Of a DNA stretch of 11,050 nt, positions 1 to 7,067 are shown piece after piece. Below the pieces are notes generated by a model. The model was given only the letters and a program-made list of their open reading frames with translations, made no database searches and had not been told where the DNA came from. This stretch comes from Sphingomonadales bacterium. GTDB taxonomy: Bacteria; Pseudomonadota; Alphaproteobacteria; Sphingomonadales; Sphingomonadaceae. The stretch lies in the NCBI GenBank assembly GCA_017304125.1, contig JAFKLV010000284.1:1-11050 (forward strand), in the 5' to 3' direction. Each line of letters begins with the position of its first letter. Positions within the stretch are counted from its first letter, which is position 1. The translations under genes were made by a program, and so were the position numbers.

Positions 1-62
1 CCCGCTCCCCCACCCGACCTCCCACAAGTGTATCCTGATGGGAGGCCGGGTGGGGGAGCGGG
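1..62. repeat. Long near-perfect inverted repeat (24-bp arms)
   Basis: Bases 1-24 are the reverse complement of bases 39-62 with a single mismatch (23 of 24 positions), around a 14-base loop. The left arm is almost all pyrimidine (C-rich) and the right arm is G-rich. As RNA this would form a very stable hairpin. There is no T-run after it, so it is not a classical rho-independent terminator, though it could end or stabilise transcripts. It resembles the short palindromic intergenic repeats that are common in GC-rich alphaproteobacteria. The element may extend left of the window. Its right half shares the 10-mer GGGTGGGGGA with the repeat between prfA and prmC. Confidence 0.8.
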
Positions 63-73
63 CTGGCGCCGCT

Positions 74-95
74 AAATGCGGTGGAACCGCATTTT
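74..95 (-). terminator. Probable rho-independent terminator of the DUF1993 gene
   Basis: AAATGCGGT at 74-82 and ACCGCATTT at 86-94 are perfect 9-bp inverted arms around the 3-base loop GGA. The hairpin begins 12 bases past the leftward TAA stop codon at 107-109. On the minus strand it is preceded by A residues and its descending arm ends in TTT. On the plus strand the arm ends in TTTT, so it could work in both directions. The T-tract is short and partly inside the stem, so termination strength is uncertain. Confidence 0.6.
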
Positions 96-106
96 CCAAA
101 CGAGCT

Positions 107-628
107 TTACCGCTTGACGCGCAACTGGCCGAGGAAGTCCTGCTTGCCGAGCTTGACGCCCTTCGCACGAAGGATCGCGTAAGCGGTGGTCGCGTGGAAA
201 TAGAAGTTCGGCTGCGAAAAGCTCAAGAGGAAGGTCGCCCCGCCGAACGGCAGCACGAAATCGCGCATGCGGAATTCGCAATCGCCCGCGGTGAGCGAAT
301 CGAATGCGTCGCGATCGAGCGCCTTGAGCGTCGCAATCCCCTCCTGCACCAGCGCGCGCAGCCCGGCGAAATCGGCCGGCCACGGCGACAGATTGGGCGA
401 GAAGCTGCCCGCGCGCACCCCCGCGATCGCGCCGGCCGAATGCTCCACGCTCGATTTCACCTGAAAGCCGAACGGCAGCATGTCCGCTGTCAGCCGCGCC
501 TCGATCATATCGGCCGCCGCCATATGCTTTTCGGCCGCATAGACTTCGGCCTTGTCGACCAGCCCCTCGACCGCGCCGAGGATCTGCAGGTTGGACGGGA
601 TCACGGCATCGTAAAGAGAAAAGGTCAT
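107..628 (-). CDS. DUF1993 domain protein
   Basis: This 173-residue soluble protein matches the DUF1993 family along its whole length. Recognisable parts are the start MTFSLYDAVIPS, the central H63 in SSVEHSAG and the C-terminal segment FYFHATTAYAILR (H145). The family is predicted to adopt a DinB-like four-helix bundle, and the two histidines could be metal ligands, but no biochemical role is established to my knowledge. No signal peptide or membrane segment is visible. The start at 628 is supported by AGGAG (minus strand, 641-637) 8 bases upstream. The gene is divergent from ispG with 84 bases between the two start codons, and it ends at a hairpin. Family assignment is fairly sure; function is unknown. 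Confidence 0.88.
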   Translation of the reverse strand: MTFSLYDAVIPSNLQILGAVEGLVDKAEVYAAEKHMAAADMIEARLTADMLPFGFQVKSSVEHSAGAIAGVRAGSFSPNLSPWPADFAGLRALVQEGIATLKALDRDAFDSLTAGDCEFRMRDFVLPFGGATFLLSFSQPNFYFHATTAYAILRAKGVKLGKQDFLGQLRVKR

Positions 629-699
629 ATTGTGGGCTCCTCTCGATCAGCGGCGTTTCGTTCCGCGATGCGACCCGCTATATCGCGGGCAATCCCGAT

Positions 700-705
700 A
701 GGAAG
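700..705 (+). promoter_or_regulatory. ispG ribosome binding site
   Basis: AGGAAG lies 7 bases before the ATG at 713. It decides the start: an in-frame ATG at 668 would add 15 residues that are not family-like and has no comparable purine tract upstream. Confidence 0.7.
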
Positions 706-712
706 CTTGTTC

Positions 713-1837
713 ATGTCCGTCCGTCCCTGGCGCGATATTCAGCGCCGCAAGAGCCGCCAGATCATGGTCGGCAACGTCCCCGTCGGGGGCGATGCGCCCG
801 TCACCGTCCAGACGATGACCAACACCCCCACCGCCGATGCGCGCGCGACGATCGACCAGATCCGCCGCTGCGAAGAGGCCGGGGTCGATATCATCCGCGT
901 CAGCTGCCCCGATGTCGAAAGCACCGCGGCGTTCAGGCAGATCACCCGCGCCGCGCGCGTGCCGATCGTGGCGGACATCCATTTCCATTATAAGCGCGCA
1001 CTGGAGGCGGCGGACGCGGGCGCGGCCTGCCTGCGCATCAACCCGGGCAACATCGGCTCGGCCGAGCGCGTCAACGAGGTGGTCAACGCCGCCAAGGCCA
1101 ATGGCTGCGCGATCCGCATCGGGGTCAATGCCGGCAGCCTCGAGAAGGACCTGCTCGAAAAATATGGTGAGCCGTGCCCCGAGGCGCTGGTCGAAAGCGC
1201 GCTCGATCATATCAAGCTGCTGCAGGATCGCGATTTCCACGATTTCAAGGTGGCGGTGAAGGCGTCCGACGTGTTCCTCGCGGTCGCCGCTTACCAGCAG
1301 CTCGCCGAGGCGGTCGATTGCCCGCTGCATCTCGGCATCACCGAGGCCGGCGGGTTTGTCGGCGGCACGGTGAAGTCGGCGATCGGGATCGGCTCGCTGC
1401 TCTGGTACGGGATCGGCGACACGATCCGCGTCTCGCTCTCGGCCGAGCCGGAAGACGAAGTGCGCGTCGGATTCGAGATCCTGAAGAGCCTCGGCATCCG
1501 CAACCGCGGCGTGCGCGTGGTGAGCTGCCCGAGCTGCGCGCGGCAGGGGTTCGACGTCATCCGCACCGTTCAGGCACTCGAGGAGCGGCTGCAGCATATC
1601 CGCACCCCGATGTCGCTCTCGGTGCTCGGCTGCGTCGTCAACGGCCCCGGCGAGGCGCGCGAGACCGATATCGGCATCACCGGCGGCGGCAACGGCAAGC
1701 ATATGGTCTATCTGTCGGGGGTCACCGACCACCATGTGCAGGACGCCGATATGATCGAGCATATCGTCAAGCTGGTCGAAGCCAAGGCGGCGGAGATCGA
1801 CGCGGCGAGCGACGCGGACAAGGTCGCGGCGGAATAG
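713..1837 (+). CDS. ispG: 4-hydroxy-3-methylbut-2-en-1-yl diphosphate synthase (IspG/GcpE)
   Basis: IspG is the cytoplasmic iron-sulfur enzyme of the MEP isoprenoid pathway. It reductively opens methylerythritol cyclodiphosphate to HMBPP. The 374-residue product is full length (the E. coli enzyme has 372). An N-terminal TIM-barrel part carries VQTMTNTPT (32-40), VADIHFHY (86-93) and RINPGNIG (108-115). The C-terminal [4Fe-4S] domain supplies C272 and C275 (SCPSC), C307 (LGCVVNGPGE) and E314, matching the four known cluster ligands of the E. coli enzyme. The frame stays open far upstream to base 38, but that part is only the antisense of the DUF1993 gene. An imperfect palindrome at 674-689 lies in the short divergent promoter region; no convincing -35/-10 pair was found. 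The protease gene follows 59 bases downstream. Confidence 0.98.
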   Translation: MSVRPWRDIQRRKSRQIMVGNVPVGGDAPVTVQTMTNTPTADARATIDQIRRCEEAGVDIIRVSCPDVESTAAFRQITRAARVPIVADIHFHYKRALEAADAGAACLRINPGNIGSAERVNEVVNAAKANGCAIRIGVNAGSLEKDLLEKYGEPCPEALVESALDHIKLLQDRDFHDFKVAVKASDVFLAVAAYQQLAEAVDCPLHLGITEAGGFVGGTVKSAIGIGSLLWYGIGDTIRVSLSAEPEDEVRVGFEILKSLGIRNRGVRVVSCPSCARQGFDVIRTVQALEERLQHIRTPMSLSVLGCVVNGPGEARETDIGITGGGNGKHMVYLSGVTDHHVQDADMIEHIVKLVEAKAAEIDAASDADKVAAE

Positions 1838-1896
1838 GCTTCGGTTAACCACGGCGTTCAATCACGCTGCAGGTTTTTCCCGGCTATTTCATCGCG

Positions 1897-2391
1897 ATGC
1901 GTGTTGCGATGCTCATGATGATCGCTTTTGGCACCGTGATCGGCCTCGCTCTGCCGACCGCGATGCGTCCTCCCGCGCCGGCGCCCGCCGCGACGCCGGC
2001 GACACATGTCACAGCAGCGCCCGCGCCGCCGCGCGAAACGGTGATCCAGCGCGAGGGCGACGGGCATTTCTACGCCTTCGCCAACGTCAACAACGAACCG
2101 ATCCGCTTCGTCGTCGATACCGGCGCGACGATGGTCGCGCTGACTCCCGAAGACGCGCGCCGCGCGCATATCAATTTCGATCCCGCACAGGTCGTTCCGG
2201 TCGGCTATGGCGCCAGCGGCCAGCTCAACGGCCAACCGGTGATGATCGACCTGCTCGAGCTGGACGGGAAGCGTGCCGGTCAGGTGCACGGGCTGGTGCT
2301 GCCCAACCTCCCCGTCTCGCTGCTCGGTCAATCCTATCTGCGCCAGATCGCGACCGTCTCGATCAGCAATGACGAGATGCGGCTGAAGTAG
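1897..2391 (+). CDS. Membrane-anchored retropepsin-like aspartic protease (TIGR02281 type)
   Basis: The 164-residue protein starts with a hydrophobic segment (about residues 4-20) that should act as an uncleaved signal anchor. A Pro/Ala-rich linker follows (25-46), then a single retropepsin-like domain. The catalytic motif is VVDTGATMV, with D74 as the active aspartate, and the second conserved element is SLLGQSYL (141-148). Only one catalytic Asp motif is present, so activity would require a homodimer, as in retroviral proteases. Relatives include Caulobacter PerP, a periplasmic protease of the polarity factor PodJ, and Rickettsia APRc. The domain is therefore expected in the periplasm; its substrate here is unknown. 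No clear Shine-Dalgarno precedes ATG 1897. A slightly later Met (M5 or M7) would shorten the anchor without affecting the fold. Confidence 0.87.
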   Translation: MRVAMLMMIAFGTVIGLALPTAMRPPAPAPAATPATHVTAAPAPPRETVIQREGDGHFYAFANVNNEPIRFVVDTGATMVALTPEDARRAHINFDPAQVVPVGYGASGQLNGQPVMIDLLELDGKRAGQVHGLVLPNLPVSLLGQSYLRQIATVSISNDEMRLK

Positions 2392-2423
2392 CGCGCCGCC
2401 CGCGCGCGGGTTAAGCGGCAGAT

Positions 2424-3353
2424 ATGAATCGCCCGCTGTCACCCGCGCTGGCCTTCGCCGTCGCGGCGGCGGGGATCGGCCTGTTTTCGATCATGGACGC
2501 GTTCATGAAGTCGCTGACGCTCGCGCTCGGCGTCTATAATGCGTTGATCTGGCGCACCGGGGTCTCGGCGGTGTTCGGCTTCGGCGCCTGGGCGGCGACG
2601 GGGCGCGCGCGACCGACGCGGCGCGGGCTGCGGCTGCACGCGATTCGCGGCGCGATCACCGCGGCGATGGCCCTGCTGTTCTTCTGGGGCCTCGCGCGGG
2701 TGCCGATGGCGCAGGCGATCACGCTATCCTATATCGCGCCGCTCATCGCGCTGCTGCTCGGTGCGATCTTCCTGCACGAGCGGGTCGGCGCGCGCGTGAT
2801 CGGCGCCTCGCTCGCCGCCTTTGCCGGGGTGCTGGTGGTGCTGCTCGGCGAATCGCGTGCATCGCTCGGTCCCGACGCATTGGCCGGATCGGCGGCGGTG
2901 CTCGCCTCGGCCTTGCTCTATGCGGTCAACCTCGTCGTTGCGCGGATGCAGAGCCAGGCCGCCGGGCCCGGCGAGATCGCCTTCTTCCAGGGCGCGATCG
3001 TCACCTCGTTCCTCGCACTCGGCGCGCCGTGGCTGCTCGCGGTGCCCGAGGTCGCGCAATGGTGGAAGATTCTGGTTGGCGGGCTGCTCGCCACCGCCTC
3101 GCTGTTCCTGCTCGGCTGGGCCTATGCGCATGGCGAGACCGGCTATCTCGCGACGACCGAATATACCTCGTTCATCTATGCCGCGACGCTCGGCTTCCTC
3201 ATATTCGGCGAGCATCTGTCGCCGTTCACGCTGGCCGGCGCCGCCATCATCATCGCGTCGTGCCTCTATGCCGCGCGGCGGCGCGATATCGCGGCAACCG
3301 GGCCGGATTCGGCGGTGCTGATGCCGCTTCCGCGCAAGCGCACCAGACGATAG
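2424..3353 (+). CDS. DMT-superfamily transporter with two EamA domains
   Basis: The 309-residue inner-membrane protein has about ten hydrophobic segments (roughly 8-26, 37-56, 73-91, 96-116, 124-142, 153-173, 184-206, 214-233, 244-262 and 267-285). They are arranged as two five-helix EamA repeats. Each half ends its fourth helix with the typical acidic motif, LHER (117-120) and FGEH (261-264). The tail after 285 is basic and cytoplasmic (PLPRKRTRR). This family exports small metabolites, often amino acids or their derivatives, but the substrate cannot be read from sequence. The gene follows the protease by 32 bases and precedes the acetyltransferase by 10 bases, so it may be the first gene of a four-gene unit. 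The Shine-Dalgarno is weak. Confidence 0.9.
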   Translation: MNRPLSPALAFAVAAAGIGLFSIMDAFMKSLTLALGVYNALIWRTGVSAVFGFGAWAATGRARPTRRGLRLHAIRGAITAAMALLFFWGLARVPMAQAITLSYIAPLIALLLGAIFLHERVGARVIGASLAAFAGVLVVLLGESRASLGPDALAGSAAVLASALLYAVNLVVARMQSQAAGPGEIAFFQGAIVTSFLALGAPWLLAVPEVAQWWKILVGGLLATASLFLLGWAYAHGETGYLATTEYTSFIYAATLGFLIFGEHLSPFTLAGAAIIIASCLYAARRRDIAATGPDSAVLMPLPRKRTRR

Positions 3354-3363
3354 TGAGCCGGGC

Positions 3364-3846
3364 ATGACCGTTTCGATCCGTCCTTCCACGCCGCAGGATT
3401 GCGGCACGATCCTGCGCTTCGTCCGCGAGCTTGCCGAATATGAGCGCGAGCCCGATGCGGTCGAGGCGAATGAGGCGATGCTCGCCGACGCCTTGTTCGC
3501 GACGCCCCCCGCGGCCGAGGCGCTGATCGCCGAACGCGATGGGGTCGCGATCGGCTTCGCCTTGTTCTTCCACAATTTCTCCACCTGGACCGGCAAGCGC
3601 GGTATCTATCTGGAGGATCTCTACGTCACCCCGGCGGCGCGTGGCTCGGGCGCGGGCAAGGCCTTGCTGGTCCATCTCGCCGGGCTGGCGCTCGATCGCG
3701 GCTGTGCGCGGTTCGAATGGTCGGTGCTCGACTGGAACACCCCGGCGATCGATTTCTATCGCACGATGGGGGCGACCGGGATGGACGAATGGACCGTCCA
3801 GCGCGTCGCCGGCGATGCGCTCGTCCAGCTCGCGGGGCGCAACTGA
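3364..3846 (+). CDS. GNAT acetyltransferase, diamine/spermidine acetyltransferase (SSAT)-like
   Basis: The 160-residue cytoplasmic protein is a complete GNAT domain. The acetyl-CoA loop is ARGSGAGKA (92-100, R-G-x-G-x-G type). The segment GIYLEDLYV (80-88) and the C-terminal LDWNTPAIDFYRTMGA (122-137) closely resemble LYLEDFFV and EWNEPSINFYKRRGA of human SSAT. By that comparison E84 and Y132 would be the catalytic base and acid. In the SSAT group the substrates are polyamines, thialysine or related amines; the exact substrate here is not determinable. The stop codon overlaps the ATG of the SMR exporter (TGATG), so the two are probably translationally coupled, which hints at a shared amine substrate. 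The gene itself begins 10 bases after the EamA gene. Confidence 0.9.
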   Translation: MTVSIRPSTPQDCGTILRFVRELAEYEREPDAVEANEAMLADALFATPPAAEALIAERDGVAIGFALFFHNFSTWTGKRGIYLEDLYVTPAARGSGAGKALLVHLAGLALDRGCARFEWSVLDWNTPAIDFYRTMGATGMDEWTVQRVAGDALVQLAGRN

Positions 3847-4160
3847 TGGCGTGGCTGTGGCTGATCGTCGGCGGGTGCTTCGAGGTCGGGTTCACCACCT
3901 GCCTGCGCTATGTCGACGGCTTCCGTAACATCCCCTGGACACTGGGCTTTCTCGCCTCGGTGAGCCTGTCGATGGGGCTGCTCGAATATGCCTCGCGCTC
4001 GATCCCGATGGGCACGGCCTATGCGGTATGGGGCGGGATCGGCGCGCTCGGCACCGTCATCGTCGGGATCATGTGGTTCGGCGAGCCGCTCACCGCGGTG
4101 CGCGGGCTGCTGATCCTCGGCATCGTCGGCTGTATCGCCGGGCTGAAGATCACCGCATGA
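3846..4160 (+). CDS. Small multidrug resistance (SMR) family exporter
   Basis: The 104-residue protein has four transmembrane helices (about 3-20, 30-48, 57-77 and 84-102) and works as a dimeric proton-coupled antiporter in the inner membrane. The essential membrane-embedded glutamate is E13 (GGCFEVGF), and the signature PMGTAYAVWGGIGALGT is at 54-70. By alignment with E. coli SugE/Gdx, the binding-site residues S42, Y59 and W62 are kept, but the usual tryptophan at 16 is Phe. It therefore looks close to the guanidinium-exporter (Gdx) type but is not identical to it, and the substrate remains open. Its ATG overlaps the acetyltransferase stop codon and its TGA overlaps the ATG of the TfoX gene. 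Confidence 0.92.
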   Translation: MAWLWLIVGGCFEVGFTTCLRYVDGFRNIPWTLGFLASVSLSMGLLEYASRSIPMGTAYAVWGGIGALGTVIVGIMWFGEPLTAVRGLLILGIVGCIAGLKITA

Positions 4161-4507
4161 GCGCCGATGCCGGGCTGATCGACTGGGTGGCGGAAGCGCT
4201 GGCCCCGCTCGGCACGGTGACGCAGCGGCGGATGATGGGCGGGGCGGTGCTCTATCTCGACGGCGTGGTCTTCGCGCTGGTCGATGACGAGACCTTGTGG
4301 TTCAAGGCCGATGCCGAAAGCGCCGCTTTGTGGGACGAGGCCGGCTGCGCGCGCTTCACCTATCTGCGCGACGGCACGCCGCAGGCGATGAACTACCGCC
4401 GCGCGCCGGACGATGTGTATGACGATGCGGACGCGATGCGCGAATGGGCCGCGCCCGCCATCGCCGCCGGCCAGCGCGCCCCACGCAAAAAGGCGAAGCG
4501 CGGCTAG
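4157..4507 (+). CDS. TfoX N-terminal domain protein
   Basis: The 116-residue protein is almost entirely one TfoX_N domain. The typical core is RRMMGGAVLYLDGVVFALV (24-42) followed by LWFKAD (47-52). The C-terminal helix-hairpin-helix part of true TfoX/Sxy competence regulators is absent, and a short Lys/Arg-rich tail (PRKKAKRG) ends the protein instead. Stand-alone TfoX_N proteins are widespread in alphaproteobacteria and have no settled function, so a competence role should not be assumed. The ATG lies inside the end of the SMR gene (ATGA overlap), which marks it as the last member of that unit. The stop codon is only 12 bases from the convergent ppa stop codon, with no obvious terminator between them. 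Confidence 0.88.
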   Translation: MSADAGLIDWVAEALAPLGTVTQRRMMGGAVLYLDGVVFALVDDETLWFKADAESAALWDEAGCARFTYLRDGTPQAMNYRRAPDDVYDDADAMREWAAPAIAAGQRAPRKKAKRG

Positions 4508-4519
4508 CCGGGATTTCGC

Positions 4520-5059
4520 TCAGGCGGCTTTCGCCTCTTTCGCGCGCGCGATCGCTTCGATCACGATCTGGCGGGCCTCGGCGGCATCGCCCCATTCGCC
4601 GATGCGGACCCACTTCTCGGCCTCCAGGTCCTTATAGTGCCTGAAGAAATGCTCGATCTGCTGGAAGATGATCGAGGGCAGATCCTGCCGCTCGCCGACA
4701 TCGGTGTAATAAGGGAAGGTCGTATCGACCGGCACGCACACCAGCTTCTCGTCGCCGCCATGCTCGTCCTCGAGCTTGAGCACGCCGATCGGCCGTGCGC
4801 GCACCACGCAGCCCGGGATGAACGGCGAGCGCGAGATCACCAGCGCGTCGAGCGGGTCGCCGTCGGGCGACAAGGTATGCGGCACGAAGCCGTAATTCGC
4901 CGGATAGCGCATCGGCGTATGCAGGATGCGATCGACGAACAATGCGCCGGATTCCTTGTCGAACTCGTATTTCACGGGCTCGCCGCCGGTCGGCACCTCG
5001 ATGATCACGTTCAGGTCCTCGGGCGGGTTCTTGCCCACGGGGATGAGGTCGATGCGCAT
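4520..5059 (-). CDS. ppa: Inorganic pyrophosphatase (family I)
   Basis: This soluble enzyme hydrolyses pyrophosphate to phosphate, pulling biosynthetic reactions forward. The 179-residue product has the normal bacterial length. Metal and phosphate ligands align one position off the E. coli enzyme: K30, R44, Y56, D66, D68 and D71 (the DGDPLD signature at 66-71), D98, D103, K105, Y142 and K143. All key residues are present. AGGA ends 4 bases before the ATG on the minus strand. Transcription runs leftward, 82 bases after the M61 peptidase gene. The gap contains a small CCCCG-AA-CGGGG palindrome (5100-5111) but no T-run, so read-through from the peptidase gene or a private promoter are both possible. 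Confidence 0.98.
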   Translation of the reverse strand: MRIDLIPVGKNPPEDLNVIIEVPTGGEPVKYEFDKESGALFVDRILHTPMRYPANYGFVPHTLSPDGDPLDALVISRSPFIPGCVVRARPIGVLKLEDEHGGDEKLVCVPVDTTFPYYTDVGERQDLPSIIFQQIEHFFRHYKDLEAEKWVRIGEWGDAAEARQIVIEAIARAKEAKAA

Positions 5060-5141
5060 GATGTCCTTCTTCGTTCACGGCCGGCGCGCACGCCATCACC
5101 CCCGAACGGGGCAATGCGCACGCGCCAATCGCACCGCACGG

Positions 5142-7067
5142 TCAGCGCGGCGCCAACAACCTGTCGAGACCACCCTCTCCGGTGCCGATCTTTTCGAGGC
5201 GCGGGTAGCGCAGGCCGTCGTGCCAGTCGAGCGCAACCGTGCGATATTCGTCGCCTTTCTTCACCAGCAGCGACGCCGCCGCGCCGCCTTTGGCCGCGGC
5301 GATCGCCGCCTTGAGGCGCTCGGGCGTGTAGCTTTCATTGTTGACCGCGGTGATCGTCACCCCGATCGTCAACCCGGCGCGAAACGCCGCGCTATCCCAG
5401 GTCACCCCGGTCAACTGACCGATATTGCCGGGAGAATTGCCCACCATCAGCCCGCCCGAATAGGTCAGGTCGACCACCTTGCGGGTCCGCTCGCTATCCA
5501 TGAACGCCGGCGTCGCCTGATCGGTGTAGATCAGCTTATAGCCGTTGCGCGCAAAGCCCTCGATCGGCGCGCCCGCGGCGTGTTCGGTCAGGCGCTTTTC
5601 GAGATAGGCCTTCCAGTTCCACGGCTGGATCGCATCGAGCGTCCGCGCGACATCGTCGATCGTATAGGTCAGCTCGCCCCAGTCACCGTCGCGGACGCCG
5701 AAGAAGGCCCTGGCGAAATCGTCGATCGATTTCTTGCCGCCCGATTGCTCGCGCAACAGCGAATCGACGTCCATCCACACCAGGAGGCCCTCGTTGTAAT
5801 AATCCTCGCTGCGCTGCCAGCTCTGCCAGCCCTTGGGCTTGCGCGCGCTGATCACCGGATCGTTGGTGGTATCGACCAGATCACGCCATTTGCGCGCCGG
5901 CTGCGAATCATAGCTCGCCATGAGCTGGGCATATTGATCGAGCGTATCCTGCTTGGAAACGAGCCCCGATCGCGCCTGCAGCACATAGCCCCAGAATTGT
6001 GTCTGCCCCTCATAGACCCACAGCAGCGAGCCGCGCATCGGGGTGCGGAAATCCGGCGTCCACAGGTCCGCGCCGCGGCGGAACTTGCCGTTCCAGCTAT
6101 GGGTATATTCGTGCGGCAGCAGGTTGCGGCGCCCCGGCCCCTCATTCCACTTGGTGAAATAGCCCGGGGTCACGCCGTTCTCGGAGCTGCGATGATGCTC
6201 CAGCCCGATCCCGCCGAGTTGATCGGTGATCGACAGCAGGAAATCATAATGATCGTAATGCTGCGCGCCGAAGGTCTTGACCGCCTGCTCGACGAGGCGC
6301 TTGTGCGCATCGATCTGCGCCGGGGTCGCGACCAGTTCGCCGGGCACGTCGGCGAAGACGTTGAGCGTCACCCGCTCGCTCAGCGGGATCACCCGCCCGT
6401 AGCGCCCGGCGAGCAACGGCGAATCGACCAGAATCTCGTAATTGGTCGGCTCATAGGCCCAGACATTGCCGGCCGGCTTGGCGCGCAGCGCGCCCGCCGC
6501 GGTCCAGCCGGTCGGGAAGGTCACGTTCATCTGCACCGGGATGCGCCGGGTGAAATAGCCCGCCGGATAGAGGCTGACCGAATTGGGCTGGAGGCTGATC
6601 ATCGTCGGGGTGACGACCATCCGCCCCTGATCGGCCTTGGTCGCCGAGATGAACTGGAATTCGACATCGAGCTGCTTCGCCCCGGCGGGGACGTCGATGT
6701 GGAAGGCGTAAACGTCGACCGGATCGCGCGTCCACGGCAGCAATTTGCCATTGGCGCGGATCATCAGCCCGGCGAGCTTCTCGATCTCGCCGCGCGGGGC
6801 GTGATTGCCCGGCAGCCATTTCGGATAAAGCAAGGCCATCGGCCCGGCCTTGGCGACCGGGATCGTTTCCTTGACGCGCATGATGCCGCGCATCGTGTCG
6901 GTCGCATCGACATTGAGCGTGATCGTGCCGGGATAGGCCTCGTCGCGCGGCGCGGGGATCGTGTCGACGAAGGGGACCGGTTGCGGCGCGGAATTACCCG
7001 CGGGCACTTGAGCGAAGGCGGCAGAAGCGGTCGAAAGCAGGCAAGCAACAACAACAGTACGAATCAT
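5142..7067 (-). CDS. Secreted M61-family metallopeptidase with C-terminal PDZ domain
   Basis: The 641-residue protein has an N-terminal signal peptide, probably cleaved after AFA (about residue 19). It therefore acts in the periplasm or outside the cell. A beta-sandwich region (about 45-240) precedes the zinc protease domain. The active site is PHEYTHSWN, with H319 and H323 as zinc ligands and E320 as catalytic glutamate. VYEG supplies E353 as the likely third ligand. The conserved GGIGLEHHRSSENG segment (285-298) lies in front. A PDZ-like domain occupies about 540-620 (GLMVGN, AAFRAGLTIG). The founding M61 member is the glycyl aminopeptidase of Sphingomonas capsulata, which fits this organism; preference for N-terminal Gly/Ala is inferred from family only. 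GAGG lies 4 bases before the ATG. The gene sits between DUF1345 (52 bases) and ppa. Confidence 0.94.
   Translation of the reverse strand: MIRTVVVACLLSTASAAFAQVPAGNSAPQPVPFVDTIPAPRDEAYPGTITLNVDATDTMRGIMRVKETIPVAKAGPMALLYPKWLPGNHAPRGEIEKLAGLMIRANGKLLPWTRDPVDVYAFHIDVPAGAKQLDVEFQFISATKADQGRMVVTPTMISLQPNSVSLYPAGYFTRRIPVQMNVTFPTGWTAAGALRAKPAGNVWAYEPTNYEILVDSPLLAGRYGRVIPLSERVTLNVFADVPGELVATPAQIDAHKRLVEQAVKTFGAQHYDHYDFLLSITDQLGGIGLEHHRSSENGVTPGYFTKWNEGPGRRNLLPHEYTHSWNGKFRRGADLWTPDFRTPMRGSLLWVYEGQTQFWGYVLQARSGLVSKQDTLDQYAQLMASYDSQPARKWRDLVDTTNDPVISARKPKGWQSWQRSEDYYNEGLLVWMDVDSLLREQSGGKKSIDDFARAFFGVRDGDWGELTYTIDDVARTLDAIQPWNWKAYLEKRLTEHAAGAPIEGFARNGYKLIYTDQATPAFMDSERTRKVVDLTYSGGLMVGNSPGNIGQLTGVTWDSAAFRAGLTIGVTITAVNNESYTPERLKAAIAAAKGGAAASLLVKKGDEYRTVALDWHDGLRYPRLEKIGTGEGGLDRLLAPR

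Noticed and set aside
74..94. AAATGCGGT in inverted pair resembles the Haemophilus DNA uptake sequence (AAGTGCGGT), which also occurs as paired terminators
   Set aside because: Each arm differs by one base, only one pair occurs in the window, and the genes are alphaproteobacterial. An ordinary terminator explains it.
38..712. N-terminal extension of the ispG frame back to base 38
   Set aside because: It overlaps the DUF1993 gene on the other strand. The family start and AGGAAG both point to ATG 713.
1843..1861. GGTTAACC and nearby TTAA as a possible CtrA site before the retropepsin gene, by analogy with perP in Caulobacter
   Set aside because: The required second TTAA seven bases away is missing, so it is only a half site.
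5100..5111. CCCCG-AA-CGGGG palindrome between the M61 gene and ppa as a terminator
   Set aside because: Short stem with almost no loop and no T-run on the transcribed strand.
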